From NCBI GenBank assembly GCA_964634325.1, contig CAZWJF010000004.1, positions 62,001-126,000 of the forward strand: DNA of 64,000 bases. Direction: 5' to 3'. Below, piece by piece: positions 43,813-52,019 of this stretch. The notes under the pieces are model-generated. The model had not been told where the DNA came from. It ran no database searches and was given only the letters and a program-made list of their open reading frames with translations. The position numbers were made by a program, and so were the translations under genes. Each line of letters opens with the position of its first letter. Within the stretch, counting starts at the first letter, position 1. The DNA is from JAJXWB01 sp964634325 (GTDB taxonomy: Bacteria; Pseudomonadota; Alphaproteobacteria; Rhizobiales; Beijerinckiaceae).

Positions 43813-43831
43813 GGACCGATGTCCGCGCCGC

Positions 43832-45235
43832 TCAATCGCGCGTGGCGCGGATCAGTTTCGAAAGCGCGCGTTCATCGCCGCCAACCGCCCGATATTCGCG
43901 CACAAGCAAAGCGATGTTTTCAGCCAGCCCGTCGATGCGGGTTCTCGCCGTCTGATCGACGGTCTGCAGGCGATCCAGGACGAGCGCGCTCGAATAATGC
44001 GCGTAGCGATCGACCATATCGTTGGTGCTGTGGCCCGTGACGCTCATCACTTCCGCGGCGTTCAGACCCTTTTCGAACAAACGACTGGTCGCTTCATGGC
44101 GCAGGTCATGCAGACGAAGGTCCTCGATTCCAAGAAGCGAGTTCAGGCGCCGCCAGGCGTGCGAGAGGGCGTTCGCGCTGATCGGAAACAGGTGGATATC
44201 GGCGGCGATCGCCGCCGGAAGGGTCGATGGCCCGTCCTGACGACGGCAGGCCTCGAGAACGATTTCCTCGATTTCTGCTGTAAGCGGCACGATTCCAGTG
44301 CGCTTCGAGCGTGCGACGCTCTTCGGAAAGCAAATCGCATATTTGCCGTCGGCGATCATCTGAATGTGACGCGTTCTGCACTCCAGCACGCGTTCCATGC
44401 GTAGCGCCGTGGCGGTTGCGAATCGCACGATGAGCGGCAGCAGCGGGTGAACTTCGGCGCCGCGCGCCGTAATCGTCTCGATTTCCGCGAACGTCGGCCT
44501 TCGGGTGCGGCCGGGATTGGAGGCCGGCATCGCCACGCCGGAAATGTCGGGAACTCCAACGACCGTCTGACTGACCAGCTTGAGAGCGCGAGTCACGATC
44601 TGGATATTGTTCCAGATCGTCGTTCGCGCCGGCTGTCTCACGCCTTCGGACTGTTCGACTTCCGCGATGCGGTGCGCCAGCTCCTTCGCTCTCGACGGGT
44701 CCGCCTGCTTCATCTCCGCGCGCAGCCGGACCAGCGAACGCAGCCGAGCGATGCGGCGCGTGGAGCCTGGAGTTCCAGACAGGGCCTTTGCCGCGCGTTC
44801 AACACGACGGCTATAGCTGCGTTCGATCAGGAGATCGCGATATGCGGCGAGGTCCGGCCTCGTGAGACTCGCGATGGAACGATTGGCGATCTCGTCGCCC
44901 AGCATCTCCTCAATTCGCACCTCGTCTTTTCGCCGATTCTGCGGCTTGGACGAAAGTCCCTCGCGGGCGTAGCGGCGCAGCGCGTCGCCGAGCGTCATCG
45001 TCTCGGCTTCGCGGGTGGATGCGTAAGCGCCGGCGTACATGCGCCGACGCGTGTCGGCGGCCCAGGCCTGCGCGTCCGCCAACTGGCGCCGGCGGTCCTC
45101 CGGCGTGTCCGAGACGAGCTTGAAGGTTTTGACCGCAGTCGGCCAGCCTTTTACTCGAATAAGGACACGAATACTTCCATTTGGCGCTCTCCAGAAACCT
45201 GGGGGCATAGATTTTCTTCGGCGAGAGTCAACCAT
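43832..45235 (-). CDS. Tyrosine recombinase / phage-type integrase
   Basis: A 467-residue site-specific recombinase. A DNA-binding arm region (about 1-110) is followed by a core-binding domain and a C-terminal catalytic domain. Catalytic residues are visible: Arg in ATALRMERVLECR, Lys in FPKSVARSKRTGIVPL, His-x2-Arg in LHDLRHEATSRL, His in SVTGHSTNDMVDRYAHY with the nucleophile Tyr at YAHY. Thus it looks active. It converges with porin copy 2, 19 bases past that terminator. No excisionase, capsid or conjugation genes are present. It could be the remnant of an integrated element or could act on the porin inversion. The ATG at 45235 lacks a good ribosome site; an ATG at 45208 is the alternative. 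Confidence 0.9.
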   Translation of the reverse strand: MVDSRRRKSMPPGFWRAPNGSIRVLIRVKGWPTAVKTFKLVSDTPEDRRRQLADAQAWAADTRRRMYAGAYASTREAETMTLGDALRRYAREGLSSKPQNRRKDEVRIEEMLGDEIANRSIASLTRPDLAAYRDLLIERSYSRRVERAAKALSGTPGSTRRIARLRSLVRLRAEMKQADPSRAKELAHRIAEVEQSEGVRQPARTTIWNNIQIVTRALKLVSQTVVGVPDISGVAMPASNPGRTRRPTFAEIETITARGAEVHPLLPLIVRFATATALRMERVLECRTRHIQMIADGKYAICFPKSVARSKRTGIVPLTAEIEEIVLEACRRQDGPSTLPAAIAADIHLFPISANALSHAWRRLNSLLGIEDLRLHDLRHEATSRLFEKGLNAAEVMSVTGHSTNDMVDRYAHYSSALVLDRLQTVDQTARTRIDGLAENIALLVREYRAVGGDERALSKLIRATRD

Positions 45236-45621
45236 ATGATTTTATTGGCTTAAGCGTTGCGATTGCGATGATATGCTATCGATATAGTGGCAGAATTTCG
45301 CGCCGTGTCGAGGCTTGTCATTTCGGGCCGGACGTCTCGATGGGGGAGCGACGAATGCGTCCGCCAAGGGGTGAAGAAGGCGCCCAGACGGTTCGCATCG
45401 CGGTTTGTCATGCTCGGAGCCATGCGTAGACCGCATGCTGATTCGACGGGATCGGTCCGGACCTCCGCCGACGGAGCTCGCCGTGGACAAATGACGCCTC
45501 AAGGATATTGTTACGGCGACCGAGCCCTCGAAGCGCCTCTGACGCATTTGGCGAGCTGCGGGCGGAGGTCGTCTTTTCTGAAGCGCCGGCGTTCGCCGGC
45601 CGTTCGCTATCGGGTTTCAGC
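45236..45621. other. Intergenic region upstream of the recombinase and the OmpA/BON gene
   Basis: 386 bases between divergent genes. An AT-rich stretch at 45236-45300 probably holds the recombinase promoter. The right 17-base near-repeat lies at 45421-45437. The frame upstream of the OmpA ATG looks non-coding. Nothing else is recognised. Confidence 0.5.
45421..45437. repeat. 17-base near-repeat, right copy
   Basis: CATGCGTAGACCGCATG, perfect hyphenated palindrome (CATGCG/CGCATG), partner of 41156-41172 with one mismatch. Confidence 0.5.
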
Positions 45622-47790
45622 ATGTGCCGTCCTCACCGTTGGCTGTCGGGGCTTATTCCTCTGTTTCTTCTGTTTATTGCGGCTTTGGCGCTCAAGGCGC
45701 CCGAGGTGCGCGACGACGTGCGGGAGCGTACGATCGCGGCCGTCGCGCCGACCGGTCTGTCGCCCAAGGGCGTTTCGGTGTCGGGGCGCGACGTCACGCT
45801 GTCCGGCATGAGCTTCTCGGCGGACGAGCAGGCCAGAACCGTCGCAACTGCGGACGCTGTCGACGGGGTGCGGCTCGTCACGAATGACGTCTCGCTGCCG
45901 CAGGAGGCGAAGCCCTTCGCGTTTTCGGCGACCCGCGCCGGCGATTCCATCACCTTGTCCGGCTCGGTTCCCGACCCCGAGGCCCGCGCCAGGATCGTCG
46001 ACGCGGCGAAGGCCGTCGCGCCCAAGGTCGAGGACAAAATGGCCTATGCGCGCGGCGCGGCTTCGGATTTCAGCGGCTGGGCGAAGGCGGCGCTGGCGCC
46101 GCTCGCCTTCCTGAAGAAGGGGAGCGCCGAGCTCGTCGACGGCGCGCTGTCGGTTGTCGGCGAAGCCCGGGATTCGGCGGGCTATCAGTCCGCGCTCCAG
46201 GCCGCCCACAAATTGCCGTCTGGCCTGTCGCTCGCCAAGGCGGACATCAGCGCGCCGGTCGTCTCCCCCTATATCTGGTCGGCGATCGCCGACGCGGGCG
46301 GGGCGACGCTCGACGGGTTCGTTCCCTCGGAAGAGGTTCGCAGCGCTCTGGTCGCAGCTGCGAAGGCGGCGTGGCCGGGCCGCGCGATCGTCGACCGCAT
46401 GCAGATCGGCGCAGGCGCCGGCCAGGGCTTCGCCGACTGGGCGCGGGCTGGACTGTCGGCGCTGGGCAAGCTGGCGAGCGGCCGGGCGAGCCTGTCGGAT
46501 GCGACGCTCACGATCTCGGGCGAGGCGGCTGATCAGGCGTCCTACGCCGCCGCTCTGGCGGCGATCAAAGGACTGCCGGCCGGTCTGACGTTGGGCAAGG
46601 CCGAACTCAATGCGCCCGTCGTCGCGCCCTATGTCTGGTCCGCCGTCTGGGACGGCAAGACGATCACGCTCGAAGGCTATGCGCCGTCCGAAGAGGCGCG
46701 CGCGGCGATCGTGGCGGCGGCCAAGGCCGCACACCCGGGCGCGACCGTCGTCGACCGCATGCAGATCGCCCGCGGAGCGCCGCGCGATTTCCTCGAGGCG
46801 GCGAAGGCCGCGCTCGGCGCGCTCGGAAAACTGGCGAACGGCAAGGCGAGCCTGTCCGACCTGCAGCTTTCGCTCACGGGCGTCTCCGCCGGCGCCGAAT
46901 CTCTCGACGCGCTGGCGAAATGGGTGCGCGGCGCGCTGCCCGCAGGGTTCTCGGCGGCGACGGAGTTCGCTTACCCGGAACGCCATCCCTACGCCGTATC
47001 GGCCAAGAAGGACGCAAACGGGCAGATCGTCGTCGATGGTCTTGCGCCGTCGGCGCCGGCTCGCGCTGCGGTGATGGAGGGCGCGCGCGCGTCTGGCGCG
47101 GGCGTCGCCGGGGCGATCGAGCTTGCGTCCGGCCTGCCGGCCTCGCTCGATTATGGCGCGTCCACGGCCCTCGGGCTTTCCGCTCTCGGCCGATTGAAAA
47201 CGGGCGAAATGATCTTGTCCGAAGAGGGACTGACCATCCGCGGCGTCGGCGAGGAGCCGGCCGTCACGGCGGTGCGGGCGGCGTTGTCCGCGCTTCCGCC
47301 CGGCGTTCGCATTCGCCTCGCCGATCTGACGGTTCTGCCTGCGGCGCCGCCGCCCGCGCCTGTGGCGGCCCCCGCGCCTCCGCCGCCCGCGCCGGCCGCC
47401 GCGCCGAAGCGCGAACTGACGCAGGAGGAAGCCGCCTGCCAAAAGCAGTTGCTGGACAGGCTGGCGCAGAACACGATCAAGTTCCGTACCGCGTCGGCGG
47501 ACATCGAGCAGGATTCCGAGGGGTTGATCGCCGATCTCGCGAAGGTGCTGCAATCCTGCCCCGGCGTGAAGGTTGAGGTCGGCGGCCATACCGACAATGT
47601 GGGCGAACCCGACATGAACAAGGAATTGTCGCTGGCGCGGGCCAAGTCGGTCGTCGAGGCGCTGGGCAAGGCCGGGGTCGCGTCCGACCGGATGAGCGCC
47701 GCCGGTTACGGCGACGAGCGTCCGATCGCGACGAACGACACGCGCGAAGGACGCGCGCAAAACCGCCGTACCGAATTCGTCGTGAAGTGA
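45622..47790 (+). CDS. OmpA family protein with BON-like repeats
   Basis: A 722-residue envelope protein. One N-terminal membrane anchor (LSGLIPLFLLFIAALAL, residues 8-24) precedes several BON-like units of about 70-80 residues, each with a strand such as ITLSGSVPDPEARARIVDAAKA and a helix-rich tail. Two adjacent units are close copies, recurring as APVV(S/A)PY(I/V)WSA, PSEE(V/A)R and VDRMQI. A Pro/Ala linker (about 575-595) leads to a C-terminal OmpA domain with VEVGGHTDNVG, LSLARAKSVVEAL and NRRTEFVVK, the peptidoglycan-binding residues. It probably tethers the inner membrane to the cell wall. It is 10 bases from the next gene, so the two form a unit. Confidence 0.88.
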   Translation: MCRPHRWLSGLIPLFLLFIAALALKAPEVRDDVRERTIAAVAPTGLSPKGVSVSGRDVTLSGMSFSADEQARTVATADAVDGVRLVTNDVSLPQEAKPFAFSATRAGDSITLSGSVPDPEARARIVDAAKAVAPKVEDKMAYARGAASDFSGWAKAALAPLAFLKKGSAELVDGALSVVGEARDSAGYQSALQAAHKLPSGLSLAKADISAPVVSPYIWSAIADAGGATLDGFVPSEEVRSALVAAAKAAWPGRAIVDRMQIGAGAGQGFADWARAGLSALGKLASGRASLSDATLTISGEAADQASYAAALAAIKGLPAGLTLGKAELNAPVVAPYVWSAVWDGKTITLEGYAPSEEARAAIVAAAKAAHPGATVVDRMQIARGAPRDFLEAAKAALGALGKLANGKASLSDLQLSLTGVSAGAESLDALAKWVRGALPAGFSAATEFAYPERHPYAVSAKKDANGQIVVDGLAPSAPARAAVMEGARASGAGVAGAIELASGLPASLDYGASTALGLSALGRLKTGEMILSEEGLTIRGVGEEPAVTAVRAALSALPPGVRIRLADLTVLPAAPPPAPVAAPAPPPPAPAAAPKRELTQEEAACQKQLLDRLAQNTIKFRTASADIEQDSEGLIADLAKVLQSCPGVKVEVGGHTDNVGEPDMNKELSLARAKSVVEALGKAGVASDRMSAAGYGDERPIATNDTREGRAQNRRTEFVVK

Positions 47791-47800
47791 GGGCGACGAC

Positions 47801-49528
47801 ATGATCTACGTCTTTTTCCAGTACTGGATTTTCATCGCGCTCGCGTTCGCGCTCGGCCTGTTCGTCGGCTGGGCGACCTGCGACGGCTCCTCCGACGACA
47901 AGAGGGACGGCGGGTGGCCCGCGTGGGCCGTCGCGCTCTTCCTGGCTGGCGTGTTCGCCGCCGGATTCAAATGGGTTCCGGGCTTGGCGGGCCACATCCT
48001 GGAAGTCGCGCTGATGTTGTTCGCGGCCTACATCGTCGGGTGCCTGACGGGGTGCGGCTGCCGGTGGGGCGGCGGGAAAACGCTCGGCGGGCACGGCGAT
48101 GAAGCGCATGGCGGCGATGGTTCGCATGGCCATGGCGGGGCGCATGGCGAAACGAGCGGCCACGGCTCCGGCGGTCACAGCGCGACGGCGGCGCCGCCGC
48201 CTGTTGCGCTGGCTGCAACGCCCCCCGGCGAGACAAACGACGGCGCTTCGGCGCCGTCTGTCGTTTTGGGGCATGGACAGGACGCGCCCGCGACCGCCAG
48301 TCCCGCGTCTGGGTCGTCGGGTCCTGCAGGCCACGGAGCGAGCGAAGCGGCGCCATCGGCGGCTGGCGCGCCCGCGGTCGGCCCGGTTTCGTCTGCGAAC
48401 GACAACGCCGAGGCGACCGGCGTCGCGTCGGACGCAAGCCCAACGGCCGCATCGCCGGAGGGGGCGCCGCTCGCGAACAGTCCGGCGCCGCATGTCGGAA
48501 TGACGGACGGCCAGCGTTCGATCCTCGCCGCGAAAGAGAAGCTGGCGATGAAGGCGCAACAGGCGCCGCATGTTTCCGACGCGCCGACGGGCGAGCCGGC
48601 GCCGCCGGCCACGACGGCCCCCATCGTGTCGCATCCAGCGGGGTTCGCCACATCGGCGCCGCGTGCGACGATGACGGACGGCCAGCGCTCTATCCTCGCC
48701 GCGAAAGAAAAGCTCGCCGCAAAAACCGCACAGACGCAGCAGCCTGCATCAGATGCGGCAAGCACGGCGGAGGAAGCTTCGAAGTCGGCGTCGCCAGCGA
48801 CGGCTGCAGATGCGGGCGCGCAAAGCGCGAGCGGGCGCGCGTCTGCGCAAGACGGGCGTCCGAGCGACGATGCGAGCGGCCTTCCGGCGGACGATCTCAA
48901 GCTCATCAAGGGCGTCGGTCCGAAGAACGAAACGGCGTTGAACGGTCTTGGCGTGCGTCGTTTCGCGCAGATCGCCGACTGGACCTCGGACAATGCGCGG
49001 TGGGTCGGCGAGCGCCTGAGCTTTCCCGGCCGCATCGAGCGCGAGCATTGGATTGCGCAGGCGAAGTTCCTGGCCGCAGGCGTGGATACGCCGCATTCGG
49101 CCGCCGTCAAATCCGGTGCCGTGACGATCGACGCGACCGCCGACGCGCCGCTGAGCGACGAAGAAGCGGCGCGTTTCGCCGACAGCCTTCCGCAGCAGGC
49201 CGCCAAGATCGACGACGAGCATTCCTACGCCGGCGCGCGGCCGCTCGGACTTGCTGCGCCACGCGGCGGCAACGCGGATGATCTGAAGCTCATCAAAGGC
49301 ATCGGCAAGCAGAACGAGGAGCGCTTGCATGCGCTCGGCGTCTGGCACTTCGATCAGATCGCCGCGTGGAGCGCCGAGAACGTCAAGTGGATCGGCTCCT
49401 ATCTGGCCTTTCCCGGCCGCATCGACCGAGAGCGCTGGATCGAGCAGGCGACGGCGCTGGCGCGCGGCGAGAAGACAGAATTCTCCAAACGCGTTGAAGC
49501 CGGCGACGTGCCGACTTCGCAAAGCTGA
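47801..49528 (+). CDS. Membrane-anchored protein with tandem helix-hairpin-helix domains
   Basis: A 575-residue protein. Two or three N-terminal membrane segments (FFQYWIFIALAFALGLFVGWA; AVALFLAGVFAAGF; LEVALMLFAAYIVGC) are followed by a His/Gly-rich stretch, a long Ala/Pro/Ser-rich low-complexity region (about 110-360), and two C-terminal domains that each begin with DDLKLIKG(V/I)G and end FPGRI-x-RE-x-WI-x-QA. This HhH module is found at the end of rhizobial NuoE and L21 fusions; HhH motifs often bind DNA without sequence specificity. A 16-residue phrase MTDGQRSILAAKEKLA occurs twice in the linker. Cotranscribed with the OmpA/BON gene. Function unknown. Confidence 0.75.
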   Translation: MIYVFFQYWIFIALAFALGLFVGWATCDGSSDDKRDGGWPAWAVALFLAGVFAAGFKWVPGLAGHILEVALMLFAAYIVGCLTGCGCRWGGGKTLGGHGDEAHGGDGSHGHGGAHGETSGHGSGGHSATAAPPPVALAATPPGETNDGASAPSVVLGHGQDAPATASPASGSSGPAGHGASEAAPSAAGAPAVGPVSSANDNAEATGVASDASPTAASPEGAPLANSPAPHVGMTDGQRSILAAKEKLAMKAQQAPHVSDAPTGEPAPPATTAPIVSHPAGFATSAPRATMTDGQRSILAAKEKLAAKTAQTQQPASDAASTAEEASKSASPATAADAGAQSASGRASAQDGRPSDDASGLPADDLKLIKGVGPKNETALNGLGVRRFAQIADWTSDNARWVGERLSFPGRIEREHWIAQAKFLAAGVDTPHSAAVKSGAVTIDATADAPLSDEEAARFADSLPQQAAKIDDEHSYAGARPLGLAAPRGGNADDLKLIKGIGKQNEERLHALGVWHFDQIAAWSAENVKWIGSYLAFPGRIDRERWIEQATALARGEKTEFSKRVEAGDVPTSQS

Positions 49529-49540
49529 GGACTGAGCGCA

Positions 49541-50419
49541 TCAGTCCACGCCGTCGACGAAGTCTTGAATACGCGCGATCGTCGGCGCGTCCGCGAGCAG
49601 CGGCGCGTGGCCCTGGCCCGGCGTAACCCAGCCCTGACAGTTCGGGCTGCGCTTCTGCATTTCCTGAAACGTCTCGTCGGACAGAAGGTCCGAATTCTCT
49701 CCGCGCACGACGAGCACGGGGACTTGCGCAAGCGCCTCGAATTGCGGCCACAGCTCGATGCGCGGCATGTCCGGCCCGACAGCGTCGAGCGTCTTGGCCA
49801 GTTTCGGGTCGGAGCGCCCGACGATCTTTCCGTCCTTCTCGACGAAGGTCGTGCGCGCATAATCGTGCCAGTCCTGCGCCGACAGGCCTGTGAAATGGGC
49901 GCTCATCGTCGTCTTGAGAATATCGACGGCCTCGGCCCAGTTGCGCGGCGCCGGCAGCTTTCCGACATAGCTCTTGATGCGCATCAGGCCGAGCGGTTCG
50001 ACGACAGGGCCGACGTCGTTGAGAACGACAGCCTTCAGAAGCGTCGGGCGCGTCGCGGCGAAGGTCATGGCGTGCAGCCCGCCGCGCGACGTACCGACGA
50101 CAATGGCTTTTGAAACGCCAACCGCCGTCAGAAGCGACAGAATGTCGGCGTTCTCCACCGGCACGCTGTAGTTGCTCCAGTCCTTGTCCCGTTCGGAGAG
50201 GCCGCGTCCGCGATAATCCAGCGCGAGCACGCGCCGACGTCGCTTGCCATTGAACGCGAGCGCGGGCGCAAGGACGGCGAAATCCTCGACCGTTCGCGTG
50301 AGGCCGGGAAGGCAGACGACAGGCGTGCCCGGATCGAGCGACGAACCATATTCGACGTAATGAAGCTTCAAGCCGTCGGGCGCAGATATGAAATGGTCGG
50401 TCGGCTTGGCGTTCGGCAT
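49541..50419 (-). CDS. Alpha/beta hydrolase
   Basis: A 292-residue cytoplasmic alpha/beta hydrolase. Nucleophile Ser is in the elbow VVGTSRGGLHAM near residue 113, the oxyanion segment is VVCLPGLTRT, and the catalytic His is in GQGHAPLLADAP near the C-terminus; the acid is probably Asp in NSDLLSDE. Substrate not predictable. It follows the M81 peptidase gene on the same strand with 43 bases between, so cotranscription is likely. Confidence 0.85.
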   Translation of the reverse strand: MPNAKPTDHFISAPDGLKLHYVEYGSSLDPGTPVVCLPGLTRTVEDFAVLAPALAFNGKRRRRVLALDYRGRGLSERDKDWSNYSVPVENADILSLLTAVGVSKAIVVGTSRGGLHAMTFAATRPTLLKAVVLNDVGPVVEPLGLMRIKSYVGKLPAPRNWAEAVDILKTTMSAHFTGLSAQDWHDYARTTFVEKDGKIVGRSDPKLAKTLDAVGPDMPRIELWPQFEALAQVPVLVVRGENSDLLSDETFQEMQKRSPNCQGWVTPGQGHAPLLADAPTIARIQDFVDGVD

Positions 50420-50462
50420 GTCGGAGGTCTCTTGCAGCGTCTGGCGTACGGGGATGGCGGCG

Positions 50463-51914
50463 TCATTTCGCGAACGGCCAGAGGCCGGCGCGCATCTTTC
50501 GATAGGGCAACGCGCTCCAGTTCATGGTCATGCTGCCGGGCGTTTCTGCGTAGAGCACCTTCGTCGCCGACGGCGCGTAGGCTGCGTAGAAGTGCTGCGA
50601 TGATTTCACGACAGCGATCTTCTTCCTTCGCCAGTCGACGCCGAGCGGCGTGAAGACATCGCCGAGAGCCTGCGTTCGATAGGCGTTGAGCACGATGTCG
50701 ACGCCGCCGACGCGGACCGCGGCTGCGTCGCCGAGCGGCGAAATCGCCTTCGGGCCGTGGCCGAACGTATCGATCATGAAAGCGTCGGGCGCGCATTTCA
50801 GCACAAGCGCCTCGACATCGAGCGGATCGCCCGAGGCGGGCGACGTCTTGCCGCCAATACGCAAGGGCAGCCGCGCGCCTTCGCCCGCCGCGAAACACAG
50901 GGCGACGGCGCCAGCGTCCCACAGCGGACCGATCGCGGCGTTCTCGACGCCCCGCTCGATCAGTCGGCGCAAGATAAAGGTCGAGTCGCCGGCCGAACCG
51001 CCGCCGGGGTTATCGGCGGTATCGGAAACGACGACGCAACCCGCCGTCGCGAGCGCTTCGTCGATCGCCTCGTCCGGCGACTGATAGGCGGCCAGCGTCT
51101 TGTCGCGCATGGCGAACACGTCGCGTCCGAGCTGTTCGGCGAGCGCGTCGCCTTTCGATTTCGCGTCGTCGGTGACCACGAGAACCTTCGTGCCGAGTTC
51201 AGGACAATCGCCCCACGGGAAGGAATGAACGAGCGATATCGACAGAACGCCGTCCTCGCCTTCCAGCGCCTTCATCCGATCGACGAACGAACGCATGGGT
51301 TCGCGCGACGTATGGAACATCGAGACGAGGCCGCAATCGAACGACGACATGACCGGCCTGATCCGCTTCTCGACCGCCGCAATGCCGAGATCGACCACCT
51401 CGACCGCGCGGTCGTAGATGTCGGTGTGCGGATATTCCTTGAAGAAGATCAGAATATCGGCGTTGGCCTGCTTGGCCGCGGTCAGGTGCCCGTGCGGATC
51501 GAGCTCGACCGAAACGACAGTCTGCGGCCCGACGATCCTGCGGATATGTGCGAGCAGGTCGCCTTCGGCGTCGTCGTAGCCGTCCGCGATCATCGCGCCG
51601 TGGACGCCGAGCGCCACGAGATCGACGGGCAGGGCGGCGCGCAGATCCTCCAGCATGGCGTCGCGCAGGGTCTCGTACGCGTTGCGCGTCGTGATTCCGC
51701 CCGGCGTCGCGAAGCCGCCGCGGCCGCAGACGACCTCGTGGCCGTCGCGCAGGCCGCGCTCGCGCGCCGCGCGCACGATCTGGCCGAAGCTGTGTTTGAT
51801 CTCGTCCGGCGGGCCGCCAGGCTTCGGCGCGATCGGATCGAATTGGGCGAGGCCGGTGGGAAGCGGGGCGAATGTATTGGTCTCGGTGCCGAGGACGGCC
51901 GTGAAGATGCGCAT
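50463..51914 (-). CDS. M81 family metallopeptidase (MlrC-like)
   Basis: A 483-residue protein of the MlrC/M81 family, named for microcystinase C, which opens linearised microcystin; most members act on other, unknown compounds. Conserved N-terminus RIFTAVLGTETNTFAPLPT, then GVHGAMIADGYDDAEGDLL, VELDPHGHL (metal-ligand region), SDTADNPGGGSAGDST and WDAGAVALCFAAGEGA. No signal peptide. The ATG at 51914 begins the family's conserved strand; a 16-codon upstream extension is unsupported. It is divergent from the arylsulfatase gene (105 bases), and together with the hydrolase may form a small catabolic group. Confidence 0.85.
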   Translation of the reverse strand: MRIFTAVLGTETNTFAPLPTGLAQFDPIAPKPGGPPDEIKHSFGQIVRAARERGLRDGHEVVCGRGGFATPGGITTRNAYETLRDAMLEDLRAALPVDLVALGVHGAMIADGYDDAEGDLLAHIRRIVGPQTVVSVELDPHGHLTAAKQANADILIFFKEYPHTDIYDRAVEVVDLGIAAVEKRIRPVMSSFDCGLVSMFHTSREPMRSFVDRMKALEGEDGVLSISLVHSFPWGDCPELGTKVLVVTDDAKSKGDALAEQLGRDVFAMRDKTLAAYQSPDEAIDEALATAGCVVVSDTADNPGGGSAGDSTFILRRLIERGVENAAIGPLWDAGAVALCFAAGEGARLPLRIGGKTSPASGDPLDVEALVLKCAPDAFMIDTFGHGPKAISPLGDAAAVRVGGVDIVLNAYRTQALGDVFTPLGVDWRRKKIAVVKSSQHFYAAYAPSATKVLYAETPGSMTMNWSALPYRKMRAGLWPFAK

Positions 51915-52019
51915 GCGCAATTGAAGCCAAGGACGCGACCGAAAGCAATCGCCGGCTTGCACATGGGTCTGCGCCTCGCGATGATCGGTTCACAAGAAAA
52001 TGCAGAGGAAACGCGGACA

